A stretch of 60,446 bases of DNA from an uncultured Oxalobacteraceae bacterium. Its GTDB lineage: Bacteria > Pseudomonadota > Gammaproteobacteria > Burkholderiales > Burkholderiaceae. Shown one piece after another: positions 7,907-17,330 of this stretch (position 1 is its first letter; every line of letters starts with the position of its first letter). The notes below the pieces were generated by a model that ran no database searches, had not been told where the DNA came from, and was given only the letters and a program-made list of their open reading frames with translations. The translations under genes were made by a program, and so were the position numbers. The DNA is taken from positions 1 to 60,446 of the forward strand of contig CAMLFK010000004.1 of assembly GCA_946479255.1 (NCBI GenBank). The letters are read 5' to 3'.

Positions 7907-10900
7907 TGGGCACCTCCGGCTGGGGCCATGGCCAAGGCAGCCGGCGCGGCGGGTGGCCTGCCAACAATGGTGGCCGGCAAGCTCATGCCGCGAAAGCCGC
8001 GTGACGTGCTAGCGCTGCTGCCGTTGTGGGTCGCGCTGCTGGTGATCTTGAAGTCCACCGCGATGCTCAGGTTGTTACTGGTCCAGCGCAGTTCATACAC
8101 GCCGTTCTCTTTCTTCTTGCGCTCGGCGGCATCCATCATGCGGCGCAGGCCGAATTGCCCGGGCACGTTAAACACTTCCACGGTACGCCCATCGAAGGTG
8201 GTGGCAACGATGCGCGCACCGGGCACGCCCTGCGGGCTGGGGTGAACCATATTGGTCCACATCGGCGTCGTGTTGCGGTAGCGAAGCTGCTGGCCGTCGA
8301 TCTCGATCGTGTATTCCACCGTGCCGGGCGCCGGCACGGCTTGCAGCTGGAACACGGTCTGCGGCCCGCTGCTCGCCGTTGACACGCCCCCGGCGCCCAG
8401 CGGTGCGATCCAGCCAGGGAAGGCGGACACGGCTTGCGGTGCCAGCGAAATACCCATGTCGGCCCAGGTGCGCGGCGCCAGCGAGTCGCCACGGCGCACC
8501 ACCAGCGGCCCCATCGAACTGCTCACGAACTTGGCGATCTGACCTTCCGGCCCGAACACCTGGCCGATCTCGGCCGGCGTGGCTTCGACGGTGGAGCCCG
8601 GGGCGAACGGATACTTGTCCGCCAGTGTTTTCTGGAAGGGTTCCACCACCTGCACCAGCCAGGTCTTGTTAACCTCGGCTTCGCTTGGCTGGACGATAAC
8701 GGCAAAAGTCTGCATCAGCGGGCGCACCAGGAGTGGACGCAAGGCTTCCTTTTGCGCATCCGTCAAACCGGTCAGCATCTGCTCGTCGACATACTTGAGC
8801 GCATCGGCCAGTTCCGAACCTGTACCGTCCAGGGTTTGCTGCATGAACTGCTTGGCCCCCGGGCCGGGATCGCCCTGGTTCTTCAGCTGATTGAGGCGGC
8901 TGCGCAGGCGCGCCAAGGTGTCCAGGTAGCCGGTCATCAAGGATGCGTCCTTGTTGCGCTTGCTAACCATCCGCGCCACGGCCGAAAACTCGCGGGCGAT
9001 CGGCCCCATCTGTTGCGCGCTGGCCGTTGCGTCCAGCACGGCGGCATCGGCCATGGGCCGCGCCGCGCTCGGCGCCTGGCGCAGCACGGTTTCCTTGAAC
9101 CAGGCGAACATGCCCTTCTCCACCTTTTCCATGCTGGTACGGGCGGCGGCCGGATTGTCCCACGAGGTTTCACGATCGATCGCTTGCAGCAGCTTGGCGA
9201 TCGGCGACGTCTGGGCGTCGCCCAGGCGATTCATGGCGCGCACGCTGGCATCGAAACCGGCCAGGTCGGCAACCGTCACGCCTTTGACGAAGGTCAGCCA
9301 TTGCTGCGCGTATTCGGCCTTGTATTTCTCCACCAGCGCTTTTTGAATCTGCTCAGGGCTGCCGTCCAGGGTCAGGTCGTCCTTGCTGGCGGTTTTCAAC
9401 ACCCAGTCGGTCGACTGCAGCTCTTTATTTGAGACGTCGCGGATGGCCGGCTGAACATACTTTTCCCAGGCATCGCGGGTGAAAGCGCCGGGCACCGCGT
9501 GGCTGCCGAGAATCACGCCCTGGTCCTGCTCACCGACGATGCGCGCCACCGTGACGGCGGCAAAACGGGTGCCGGCGCGCGACTTGATGTCGGCGTAGAC
9601 GCGGTCGCGGGCAGGCGTGCCGTGCTGCACGCGGCGCAGGTTGTCGCGCGCACTGTCCAGCAAGCCGAGCTTCAGGGTCAGTTGCGGCCAGGCCGGGTCT
9701 TCGATGTGGCCGACATAGAAACTCATCAGGCGCTCGGCACTGCGGATCATCTGTTCGCGCGGCATGGTGCCGCGGTTGCTGTCGAGCCAACCGCGCCAGT
9801 AGCGGGTCAGCTGGTCATTGAGGTGTCCACCCTCGGCGCGCGTCTTATCACCCAGCATCAGGTACGCCTTGAGGGCGTTGTAAGCGTCGTCGTAGCTGGC
9901 CGCCGAGGCCGCCTGATACGGCTGGCCCGGCTTGGCGGCCGCCGGCGCCGTGGGCGCATGCGACAGCTGTGCCGGGTTGGCGTTGACCTCGGCCAGCAGC
10001 GTTTCGATGTTGGCCGCCACTGGTGTCAGCATCACCTGGCTGACGCCGGCAAAGTATTCCTCGCGCAGCTTGCGCTCCAGCGCTTCGCCCTGGTACAAGC
10101 CGAAGGACAAGGCCAGCGGCGCGTCCTGGCGGTATTTTTCCAGCTGCACAAGGCGATCCTGCAGGATATCCAGCGCTTCCAGGCGCGACTGCAAGTCGAT
10201 GCGCTTGGTCTGCAGCTTGACCACCTTGTCCAGGTCGGCCTGGACGTTGGCGACCAGCTGGCGGTTCCCCATGTATGACCAGCTCCAGCCGCCCAGCGCG
10301 CAGCCGAGCAGGACGGTCGCGCTGAAGAATGCGCCGTATTTCAGGCGGGCCGCCGTGGGCGGCGTGTAGTTAGCGACCAGATCCTTGTCGGCAAAAATGA
10401 CTTTGCGGAACAGGTCGAGCAGGAAGTAGCCGCTCTGCTCGCCGCTTTCCCCCGCCGCGCGTTCCTGCAGTTCCAAGTCGAAACGGCTGGCCACGCGCTT
10501 GGACGACAAGTCCTGCTCGGCGCCTTCCTGCATGGCGCTGGTGAAATAAAAGCCGCGGAACACCGGACGGAACTGGTAAGTATTCTCTTCGAACAGCGTG
10601 GCCAGGAAGGCGCGCAGCGGGCTCTTGATCGAGGCAAACTCCAGCGGAAAGGTGAACACGCCGGGACGCATGGTGGTGCTGCGGTTGGCCGCCATGCTGG
10701 CCAGGCTCATCTCTTTCAAGCCGTCGTGCAGCTCATCGAACTGTTGATCGAAGAAGGCGACCACATCCTGATGGGTGCCGCGGCGGTTGTAGCGGATGGT
10801 GGCCCCCCAGGCGCGGTCGCGCTCGTTGCGGTCGCTGTCCTGGAAGAAGTCGCGAAAGCCGGCGATCAAGTCGACCTTGGTGAAAATCACGTACACCGGC

Positions 10901-11631
10901 GCGAAGACGCCCAGCCGCTCGGTCAATTCCTGGATACGGGTACGCAGGTTCTTGGCCAGCTCGACCGTAGTAGTCGCGTTGCCCCCGCTAAGTTCGGCCA
11001 CGCTGACGGCGATCAGGATCCCGTTAATCGGCGCGCGCTTGCGGTGCTTGCGCAGCAGGTCCAGAAAGCTGAACCATTCGGCGCGGTCGCTGGCCTGCAC
11101 CGAGTAGCGGCCGGCGGTATCGAGCAGGATGCCGTCGGTGGTGAAGAACCAGTCGCAGTTGCGGGTGCCTCCCACGCCCTGCACGGCACGGCTCCCGGCG
11201 ATGGGAAATTGCAGACCGGAGTGGCCGATGGCGCTGCTCTTGCCCGCCGCCGGGTTGCCGATCACCATGTACCACGGCAGCTCGTACAGGGCGGCGGCAC
11301 CACTGACCAGGCCCAGCTTGGACGTCTTGATGGTGTTGATGGCGTCAACCATGCCCTTGCGCAGCACACCGGCATCGGCGGCCTCGGACGCGGCACCGGA
11401 CTCGCTTGGGATGACCGCCGCGGACAGCGAAGCGGCCGCGCGCCGCCGCAGCAAGTAACGGGCAAGCCAGTACAGGCCTCCCAGCGCCAGCAGGCCGAGC
11501 GCGGCGGCGCCGGCCCAGATCATGCCGATCTTGAGGGTGTCGGCGCCAAGGATGAGAAATGCCGCAAGCGCGGCCAGGCCGATCGTGCCGAGTACGCGGC
11601 TGTCGGTGAGAAACTGCCATAGTCGGGTCAT
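7903..11631 (-). CDS. tssM: T6SS inner-membrane scaffold TssM (IcmF/VasK)
   Basis: Large inner-membrane protein that spans the periplasm and binds TssL and TssJ. From the ATG at 11631 it is 1242 residues. Two N-terminal membrane helices (about 12-30 and 36-60) precede a cytoplasmic GTPase-like domain with an intact Walker A, GNPAAGKSS, at about 125-133; a third helix lies near residue 455 (AFFSATVLLGCALGGWSW). The rest is the periplasmic IcmF region with the C-terminal beta domain that contacts TssJ. A frame running on to 11718 would add an implausible N-terminus. It starts the tssM-tagF-OmpA operon. Confidence 0.95.
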   Translation of the reverse strand: MTRLWQFLTDSRVLGTIGLAALAAFLILGADTLKIGMIWAGAAALGLLALGGLYWLARYLLRRRAAASLSAAVIPSESGAASEAADAGVLRKGMVDAINTIKTSKLGLVSGAAALYELPWYMVIGNPAAGKSSAIGHSGLQFPIAGSRAVQGVGGTRNCDWFFTTDGILLDTAGRYSVQASDRAEWFSFLDLLRKHRKRAPINGILIAVSVAELSGGNATTTVELAKNLRTRIQELTERLGVFAPVYVIFTKVDLIAGFRDFFQDSDRNERDRAWGATIRYNRRGTHQDVVAFFDQQFDELHDGLKEMSLASMAANRSTTMRPGVFTFPLEFASIKSPLRAFLATLFEENTYQFRPVFRGFYFTSAMQEGAEQDLSSKRVASRFDLELQERAAGESGEQSGYFLLDLFRKVIFADKDLVANYTPPTAARLKYGAFFSATVLLGCALGGWSWSYMGNRQLVANVQADLDKVVKLQTKRIDLQSRLEALDILQDRLVQLEKYRQDAPLALSFGLYQGEALERKLREEYFAGVSQVMLTPVAANIETLLAEVNANPAQLSHAPTAPAAAKPGQPYQAASAASYDDAYNALKAYLMLGDKTRAEGGHLNDQLTRYWRGWLDSNRGTMPREQMIRSAERLMSFYVGHIEDPAWPQLTLKLGLLDSARDNLRRVQHGTPARDRVYADIKSRAGTRFAAVTVARIVGEQDQGVILGSHAVPGAFTRDAWEKYVQPAIRDVSNKELQSTDWVLKTASKDDLTLDGSPEQIQKALVEKYKAEYAQQWLTFVKGVTVADLAGFDASVRAMNRLGDAQTSPIAKLLQAIDRETSWDNPAAARTSMEKVEKGMFAWFKETVLRQAPSAARPMADAAVLDATASAQQMGPIAREFSAVARMVSKRNKDASLMTGYLDTLARLRSRLNQLKNQGDPGPGAKQFMQQTLDGTGSELADALKYVDEQMLTGLTDAQKEALRPLLVRPLMQTFAVIVQPSEAEVNKTWLVQVVEPFQKTLADKYPFAPGSTVEATPAEIGQVFGPEGQIAKFVSSSMGPLVVRRGDSLAPRTWADMGISLAPQAVSAFPGWIAPLGAGGVSTASSGPQTVFQLQAVPAPGTVEYTIEIDGQQLRYRNTTPMWTNMVHPSPQGVPGARIVATTFDGRTVEVFNVPGQFGLRRMMDAAERKKKENGVYELRWTSNNLSIAVDFKITSSATHNGSSASTSRGFRGMSLPATIVGRPPAAPAALAMAPAGGAQ

Positions 11632-11737
11632 AGTCGGGAGCTTAAAAGAGGGTTGAGAAACCAGATCCGGCAGGCAATGTTGGCACCATTCCCTTACGGC
11701 AAATTTGATCCTCAACAAGCGACTTGGACCACGGCAA

Positions 11738-12577
11738 TTATTTGCGCATCACCCCTTTCAGGCGCAGTTCGGTGTGGCCGAAATCCATCATGGTCCAGCG
11801 CCCGCCCCAGGTCAGGCCAAGCGATTCGGCCACCTGCCCATACAGCTGGTAGCCGCGCATGGCCCAGGGATCTTTTTCCGAAATCAGCAGCTTGCCGTCG
11901 CGCCAGAACGCGCAGTCGGCGGCCAGGCCGTACTGGTGATAGCTCTGGAAGGCGCGGGCATTGGTCACATTGCTGCCGATGCCGGCCAGCAGATTCTGCC
12001 GCTCGGGACTGCGGTAGCCCTCCAGCAAAGCCATGTCGTAGCCATGCTGCTCCTTCATGATCTTGAAGGCGATCAAGAGGCGCTGGCTGAAGTCCGGGTT
12101 GAGCTGCTCCCAGTTGCGGCTGGCCGAGACCAGCATCGGGCGGATCAGTTCCACTTCCTGGGTGTTGAATGCGAGCGGCGGCAAGGCCATCGGCGGCGCC
12201 AGCTGTTCACCCTTGAGCAACGCGGCAATATGCGGATCCGGCACCCATTCCTGCTCCTCGAAACTGGGCAGCATGGCCGGACTGCTGACCCATAGCGCAA
12301 TGGCGCTGGGAATCACGACCACCGCCACACCGCCCGCCACATACGGCCAGTGGCGCATGAGGAACTTCAGGCTGCGCCGCTCCAGCTGCAACAGCGCCGC
12401 GCCGAGGCCGCCCGCGCCGCGCTGCCCGGCGCGTTGAAAGGAGGCACGCTGCTGCCCGAACTGCTGTGAGAGCGAGCGCATCCCTTGCAGCAAGAAATCC
12501 CGTCCGGATGGAAATAAAGCCAGCCATAAGAGGCTGCAGGCCAGACAAAAGTACAGGAGCACGATAAAGATCAGCAT
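11738..12577 (-). CDS. Membrane-anchored M15-family peptidoglycan peptidase, TagX-like
   Basis: Predicted zinc peptidase acting on peptidoglycan peptides in the periplasm. The 279 residues contain an N-terminal membrane helix (2-20), a second hydrophobic segment (78-97), and a C-terminal M15/VanY-type domain with likely zinc ligands His214 and Asp221 in HQYGLAAD and His268 in DFGHTE. TagX of Acinetobacter is an M15-family L,D-endopeptidase encoded in the T6SS locus and needed for secretion, probably to open the cell wall for the machine. Position 106 bases upstream of tssM supports the same job here. An alternative is a stand-alone D-Ala-D-Ala carboxypeptidase. Confidence 0.82.
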   Translation of the reverse strand: MLIFIVLLYFCLACSLLWLALFPSGRDFLLQGMRSLSQQFGQQRASFQRAGQRGAGGLGAALLQLERRSLKFLMRHWPYVAGGVAVVVIPSAIALWVSSPAMLPSFEEQEWVPDPHIAALLKGEQLAPPMALPPLAFNTQEVELIRPMLVSASRNWEQLNPDFSQRLLIAFKIMKEQHGYDMALLEGYRSPERQNLLAGIGSNVTNARAFQSYHQYGLAADCAFWRDGKLLISEKDPWAMRGYQLYGQVAESLGLTWGGRWTMMDFGHTELRLKGVMRK

Positions 12578-12636
12578 GGTTTTTCCCAGATTGTTTCTAA
12601 TCGGAACTAGAAGGTTCCCATCTTAGGAGGTATAAC

Positions 12637-13308
12637 GTGTTCCCCTCAGACGAAAATCAACACCGGGCCAAAAGGCCGAATCTGTTCTCATCGTCTAATC
12701 GCAGCGGCGCTACGGACGACAACATCCTGGCGCGGCTCGAGCGCGGTGCCGCCAGCGCGGCGCCTGCCGACCGGACCACACGCACGCGCCTGGCGGTGAT
12801 GGGATTTTCCGGGCTGCTTGTCGCCGGACTGATCGGCGTGCTGATCATCCTGGCCCAAGACAATCGGACGGCGCCACGGCAAATGGAAGTCGTCGCCAGT
12901 GTGGTCACCGCGCCCCTGCCGCCCGATCCGGTACCGGAGCCGCAGACGGAGCCAGTCGTGGCCGACACACAGGCCGTGATCGTCGAACAGGTCGACGATA
13001 TTGCGCCGCTGGTGACCGTGGCCCCCGCGCTCGCCAAGGCCGTCGTCACCGAGGACGTGCCACGGCTCACCCCGGCGACGGTGCGTGCGCCGCCGCGTGT
13101 CGAGCGGGTCGCCGCCAGCGTCCGCCCGGTGGGCAGGCCGGTGGCGAAGCTGGCGGCGGCTCCGCGCAAGACCCAGCGCCCGTCGCCGGCAGCAGGCGAA
13201 TCGACAGCCGATATCGATGTGACAATTCTTGCTGCGATCCTGTCGCAGACCCCTCGGCATGCCAGCCCGGCGCCGGCCCCAGACAAAGAGACACGAAAAC
13301 CACGCTAA
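12637..13308 (+). CDS. Hypothetical bitopic membrane protein with Pro/Ala-rich tail
   Basis: I do not recognise this 223-residue protein. A perfect AGGAGG (12625-12630) sits 6 bases before a GTG start, so it is probably real. Residues 1-50 are polar, about 53-72 form one membrane helix (LAVMGFSGLLVAGLIGVLI), and the remaining 150 residues are a low-complexity periplasmic or cytoplasmic tail rich in Pro, Val and Ala. That layout recalls TonB/TolA-type linkers or SPOR-less FtsN-like proteins, but no folded C-terminal domain is seen. It is divergent from the M15 peptidase gene with only 59 bases between them, so they share a promoter region. Confidence 0.7.
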   Translation: MFPSDENQHRAKRPNLFSSSNRSGATDDNILARLERGAASAAPADRTTRTRLAVMGFSGLLVAGLIGVLIILAQDNRTAPRQMEVVASVVTAPLPPDPVPEPQTEPVVADTQAVIVEQVDDIAPLVTVAPALAKAVVTEDVPRLTPATVRAPPRVERVAASVRPVGRPVAKLAAAPRKTQRPSPAAGESTADIDVTILAAILSQTPRHASPAPAPDKETRKPR

Positions 13309-13357
13309 AACGCCTGTGCGGCGAATTTTCTGGGTGGCGGACTGGCTTGGCGTTATA

Positions 13358-13373
13358 CTGTACAAAATCCCAG
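13358..13373 (+). promoter_or_regulatory. LexA/SOS-box-like palindrome overlapping a -10 hexamer
   Basis: The 16-base core CTG-N10-CAG reads CTGTACAAAATCCCAG, extending left to TACTGTAC as in classic SOS boxes. It overlaps the tail of a TATACT hexamer at 13354-13359. It is 46 bases upstream of the nuclease-helicase operon, whose helicase belongs to the DinG/XPD class; E. coli dinG is LexA-controlled. The right half-site (CCAGTG) is weaker than consensus. Confidence 0.55.
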
Positions 13374-13419
13374 TGTTGCCCCGGACTGGTGTTCGGGGCC
13401 CGAAGTCCGGCAGTACGCG

Positions 13420-15069
13420 ATGCGCAAAGTACTTGAGAACGAGTTTTATTATCTGGACAATTTTCACCGGGTCCTTGCATGGATCAGCGAACGCTATGGC
13501 GACTTGCTGACCGGTGAAGAACTGGCCTTTATCGGCATGTTTCAAACCTTGCCACAGTGTTCGCGCGCCCTGTTCGTTCGCATGGTCATGCGCAAAGGCA
13601 GCTTGTTTCGCGCGTCCAAACTGAGCTATGCCGAAATCGGCTGCCCGGTGGAGGCCGCCCGCCACTTGCTGCCGACCGGCTGGGTCCAGAGCGATCCGGT
13701 GCTGTGCATTGATGAATTGTTCGAGCTGCTGTCCAAGCCGGAAATCAACGCGGCATTCCAGCTCACGCTGCACGAAAAGAGCGCGCGCAAGGCCGAGCAG
13801 CTAGAAGCCTTGCGTGCGCAGTTCGCCGATCCACGCGCGTTTTCCGCGTGGTACCGCGACTCGGGCGACCACGCCTACAGCATCGTGGTCAAGCCGCTAT
13901 GCGACCGCTTGCGCCTTATCTTTTTCGGCAACCTGCACCAGGACTGGACCGAATTCGTGCTGTCCGACCTTGGCGTGTACACCTACGAACAGGTCGAGTT
14001 CTCCGCCTCGTCGCGCGGCTTTCGCAAGCGCCGCGATGTCGACGATTACCTGGCACTGCATCATTGCAAGGAACGCTTCAATGCCGGCGAGCCGCTGGAA
14101 GAGGTGCTGCGCGCCCTGCCCCAGCAAGCTTTCGACAACGACTGGCTGGGCAGCCGGCGCGAGCGCCTGCTGTTCCAGATCGCCCAGCACTACGAAAAAC
14201 TACGCGACTGGCCCAATGCCTACGCCATGTATGCCCGCACCAGTTTTCCCGGAGCACGCGCGCGCGCCATTCGCGTGCTGGAAAAGGACGGCCAGTACGG
14301 CGAGGCCTTCGCCCTGCTCAATGTGGCACAGCAAGCCCCGGAAAGCGATGCCGAACACCAGCACCTGCTGCGTATTGCGCCGCGCCTGCGCCGCCAGCTG
14401 GGCCACGAAAAGCCGGCCCGGCGCCCGGCCCGCAAAGTCGCCCGGTTTGAGCTCGCCCTGCCGATGCCGCAACAGGACTGGTGGGTCGAAGGCGTGGTGC
14501 GCGACCATCTGGCGCGCCTTGATGCGCCCGTGTTTTATGTGGAGAACGCGCTGATCAATTCGCTGTTCGGCCTGCTGTGCTGGCCGGCGATCTTCAGTGC
14601 GATTCCCGGGGCGTTTTTCCACCCCTTCCACCGCGCGCCGGCCGACCTGCACAGCGCCGACTTCCGGCGCCGGCGCGAAGGCGAGTTCGAACAATGCCTG
14701 GCCCAGCTCGACGACGGCCGCTACCAGGCCACCATCCGCGCCACCTACCAGGCCAAGCACGGCATCGCCTCGCCTTTCGTCGCCTGGGATGCGCTGAGCG
14801 ATGTATTGCTCGACATGGCACTGGCATGCATTCCGTCCTTGCACCTGAAGAAATGGTGCGAGCGCATCCTGCTCGACATCAAGGCCAACCGCAGCGGTTT
14901 TCCCGACCTGATCCAGTTCTGGCCGGCGGAGGCGCGCTACCAGATGATCGAGGTCAAAGGACCGGGCGACCGCCTGCAGGACAACCAGTTGCGCTGGATC
15001 GACTATTGCGCCGAGCACCAGATGCCGGTCTCGGTGTGCTATTTGCAGTGGCTGGAGCAGGCTGCTTGA
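13420..15069 (+). CDS. FAN1-type structure-specific nuclease with VRR-NUC domain
   Basis: Bacterial relative of FAN1, a 5'-flap and interstrand-crosslink repair nuclease. The 549-residue protein has an N-terminal winged-helix/SAP-like region (LSYAEIGCPVEAARHLL, then WVQSDPVLCIDELFELL), a middle TPR-like section (about 220-320) and a C-terminal VRR-NUC domain (about 425-545). The catalytic PD-(D/E)XK residues are visible in SGFPDLIQFW and IEVKGPGDRLQDNQLRW. It ends in a TTGA overlap with the helicase gene. Bacterial FAN1 genes with an adjacent DinG-like helicase are known, for example in pseudomonads. A LexA-like site precedes it. Confidence 0.9.
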   Translation: MRKVLENEFYYLDNFHRVLAWISERYGDLLTGEELAFIGMFQTLPQCSRALFVRMVMRKGSLFRASKLSYAEIGCPVEAARHLLPTGWVQSDPVLCIDELFELLSKPEINAAFQLTLHEKSARKAEQLEALRAQFADPRAFSAWYRDSGDHAYSIVVKPLCDRLRLIFFGNLHQDWTEFVLSDLGVYTYEQVEFSASSRGFRKRRDVDDYLALHHCKERFNAGEPLEEVLRALPQQAFDNDWLGSRRERLLFQIAQHYEKLRDWPNAYAMYARTSFPGARARAIRVLEKDGQYGEAFALLNVAQQAPESDAEHQHLLRIAPRLRRQLGHEKPARRPARKVARFELALPMPQQDWWVEGVVRDHLARLDAPVFYVENALINSLFGLLCWPAIFSAIPGAFFHPFHRAPADLHSADFRRRREGEFEQCLAQLDDGRYQATIRATYQAKHGIASPFVAWDALSDVLLDMALACIPSLHLKKWCERILLDIKANRSGFPDLIQFWPAEARYQMIEVKGPGDRLQDNQLRWIDYCAEHQMPVSVCYLQWLEQAA

Positions 15070-17330
15070 CCGACGAAACCCACTACGACATTGCCGTGCG
15101 GGCCTTGTGCGAGTTCACCGCCAAACAAGGCGACCTGGATCTGCGCTTCACACCGTCGCCCACCGCCCAGGAAGGCATCGCCGGCCATGCGGTCGTCACG
15201 GCGCGCCGTGGCGGCCACTACCAGACTGAAGTCAGCCTGGCTGGCGACTACGGCGTGCTGCATGTGCGCGGGCGTGCCGATGGCTACGATCCCGACCAGA
15301 ATCTCATCGAGGAGATCAAGACTTACCGCGGAGAGTTGGCCAACATGCCGGACAACCATCGCCACCTGCACTGGGCCCAGCTGCGTGTCTATGGCCACCT
15401 GCTGTGCCAGCAGCTGCAGATGAACGAAGTCAATCTGGCGCTGGTGTACTTCGATATCGGCAGCCAGAGGGAAACCGTGCTGCGCGAGACGCAATCGGCC
15501 GAGGCGCTGGCCGCGCTGTTCGCCACCCAGTGCGAGCGCTTCATCGCATGGGCGGAGCAAGAACTGGCACACCGCCAGGCCCGCGATGCGGGATTGGCCG
15601 GACTGCCATTCCCGCATCCCTCTTTCCGCCCGGGCCAGCGTGAACTGGCGGAAACCATCTTCCGCGCCAACAGCAGCGGCCGTTGCCTCATGGCGCAGGC
15701 GCCGACCGGCATTGGCAAGACAGTCGGCACGCTGTTCCCGGTGCTCAAGGCCGCGCCGCAGCAGCGCATCGACAAGGTATTTTTCCTCGCAGCCAAGACG
15801 CCGGGGCGCAAGCTCGCGCTCGACGCCACCGCCACCATCAAACAGGGCGTGCCGCTGCGGGTGCTGGAACTGGTGGCGCGCGACAAGGCCTGCGAGCATC
15901 CGGACAAAGCCTGCCATGGCGACTCGTGTCCGCTGGCCAAGGGCTTTTATGACCGCCTGCCGGCCGCGCGCCAGGCCGCCACCAAGGTGCCAAGGCTGGA
16001 CCGCGCCGCGCTGCGCGAGGTGGCGCTGGCCCATGAGGTGTGTCCGTACTACCTGGGCAGCGAAATGGCGCGCTGGAGCGACGTCATCGTCGGCGATTAC
16101 AACTACTACTTCGACCTGGGCGCAATGCTGTACGGCCTGACCCTGGCCAACCAATGGCGCGTGAGCGTACTGGTCGACGAAGCCCACAATATGGTGTCGC
16201 GCGCACGCGCCATGTTCAGCGCCGAGCTCGAACGCGGCGCGCTGCGGGCCGCCCGCGCCGCCGCTCCTGCGCTGCTGAAGAAAGCACTGGACCGGGTCCA
16301 TCGAAGCTGGCCGGGGCAGCCGGAAGCTGCCTACGAGGTGATCGCCGCGCCGCCTGAGAATCTGCTGACGGCGCTGCAAGGCGCCACCAGCGCCATCACC
16401 GATTTTCTGGCCGAGCAGCCCGGCCCCATGGACCCGGCTTTACAGCGCTTCTATTTCGACGCGCTCCATGTCATGCGCCTCGGTGAATTATTCGGCGACC
16501 ATTCCATCTGCGATATCTCCACGCAAGACAGCAAGAACTCGACCATTTGCATTCGCAATGTGGTGCCCGCGCCTTTTCTCAAACCGCGTTTCGCCATGGC
16601 TCATTCGGTTGCGCTGTTCTCCGCCACGCTCAGCCCCTGGAATTACTACAGCGATGCGCTTGGCTTCCCCGCTGATGCACCGTGGGTCGAAGTGGCTTCG
16701 CCGTTCGCCGCCCACCAGCTGTCGGTCCATGTGGTGCGCGATATCTCGACGCGCTTTCACCACCGCGCCCGCTCGGCCGCGCCGATCGCCGCCCTGATCG
16801 CGCGCCAGTATCACGCCGCCCCCGGCAATTACCTGGCATTTTTCAGCAGCTTCGATTATCTGGAACAGGTGGCGGATGAATTTGAACGGCGCCATCCGGA
16901 TATTCCCGCCGATCGCCAGCCGCGCCGCATGAATGAAACGGAGCGCGATGACTTCCTCGGCCGCTTTACCTTGGATAGCCGCGGCATCGGTTTTGCGGTG
17001 CTGGGCGGATCATTCGGCGAAGGCATCGACCTGCCCGGCGCGCGCCTGATCGGCGCCTTCATCGCCACCCTCGGCCTGCCGCAAATTAATCCGGTCAACG
17101 AACAGCTGCGCCAGCGCATGCAGGCCACCTTCGGCCAAGGCTATGCCTATACCTATCTGTACCCCGGCCTGCAAAAAGTGGTGCAGGCCGCGGGCCGCGT
17201 CATCCGCACCGAATCCGATACCGGCGTCGTGTACCTGATCGACGACCGTTTCGACCAGCCCGAGGTACGCCAATTGCTGCCCAAGTGGTGGGATGTCGAC
17301 AGCGTCAAAGCTAGCGCGCCAGGTGTTTAA
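15066..17330 (+). CDS. XPD/DinG-family Fe-S DNA helicase with N-terminal PD-(D/E)XK nuclease-like domain
   Basis: Superfamily 2 helicase expected to unwind DNA 5'-3' beside the FAN1 nuclease. The 754-residue protein starts at a TTG overlapping the preceding stop, with GGAG 8 bases upstream; no ATG fits. Residues about 1-170 resemble a Cas4/RecB-type nuclease (GRADGYDPDQNLIEEIKTY). Walker A is APTGIGKT near 217-224; four cysteines typical of the XPD iron-sulfur cluster follow (CEHPDKACHGDSC and HEVCPYY), then the DEAH box VLVDEAHNM. The C-terminal helicase motif QAAGRVIRTESDTG is intact. Its last 20 bases overlap the 3' end of the convergent LytTR gene. Confidence 0.9.
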   Translation: MTDETHYDIAVRALCEFTAKQGDLDLRFTPSPTAQEGIAGHAVVTARRGGHYQTEVSLAGDYGVLHVRGRADGYDPDQNLIEEIKTYRGELANMPDNHRHLHWAQLRVYGHLLCQQLQMNEVNLALVYFDIGSQRETVLRETQSAEALAALFATQCERFIAWAEQELAHRQARDAGLAGLPFPHPSFRPGQRELAETIFRANSSGRCLMAQAPTGIGKTVGTLFPVLKAAPQQRIDKVFFLAAKTPGRKLALDATATIKQGVPLRVLELVARDKACEHPDKACHGDSCPLAKGFYDRLPAARQAATKVPRLDRAALREVALAHEVCPYYLGSEMARWSDVIVGDYNYYFDLGAMLYGLTLANQWRVSVLVDEAHNMVSRARAMFSAELERGALRAARAAAPALLKKALDRVHRSWPGQPEAAYEVIAAPPENLLTALQGATSAITDFLAEQPGPMDPALQRFYFDALHVMRLGELFGDHSICDISTQDSKNSTICIRNVVPAPFLKPRFAMAHSVALFSATLSPWNYYSDALGFPADAPWVEVASPFAAHQLSVHVVRDISTRFHHRARSAAPIAALIARQYHAAPGNYLAFFSSFDYLEQVADEFERRHPDIPADRQPRRMNETERDDFLGRFTLDSRGIGFAVLGGSFGEGIDLPGARLIGAFIATLGLPQINPVNEQLRQRMQATFGQGYAYTYLYPGLQKVVQAAGRVIRTESDTGVVYLIDDRFDQPEVRQLLPKWWDVDSVKASAPGV

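Noticed and set aside
11632..11718. Upstream extension of tssM
   Set aside because: Residues before MTRLWQF do not fit an IcmF N-terminus, and no binding site supports it.
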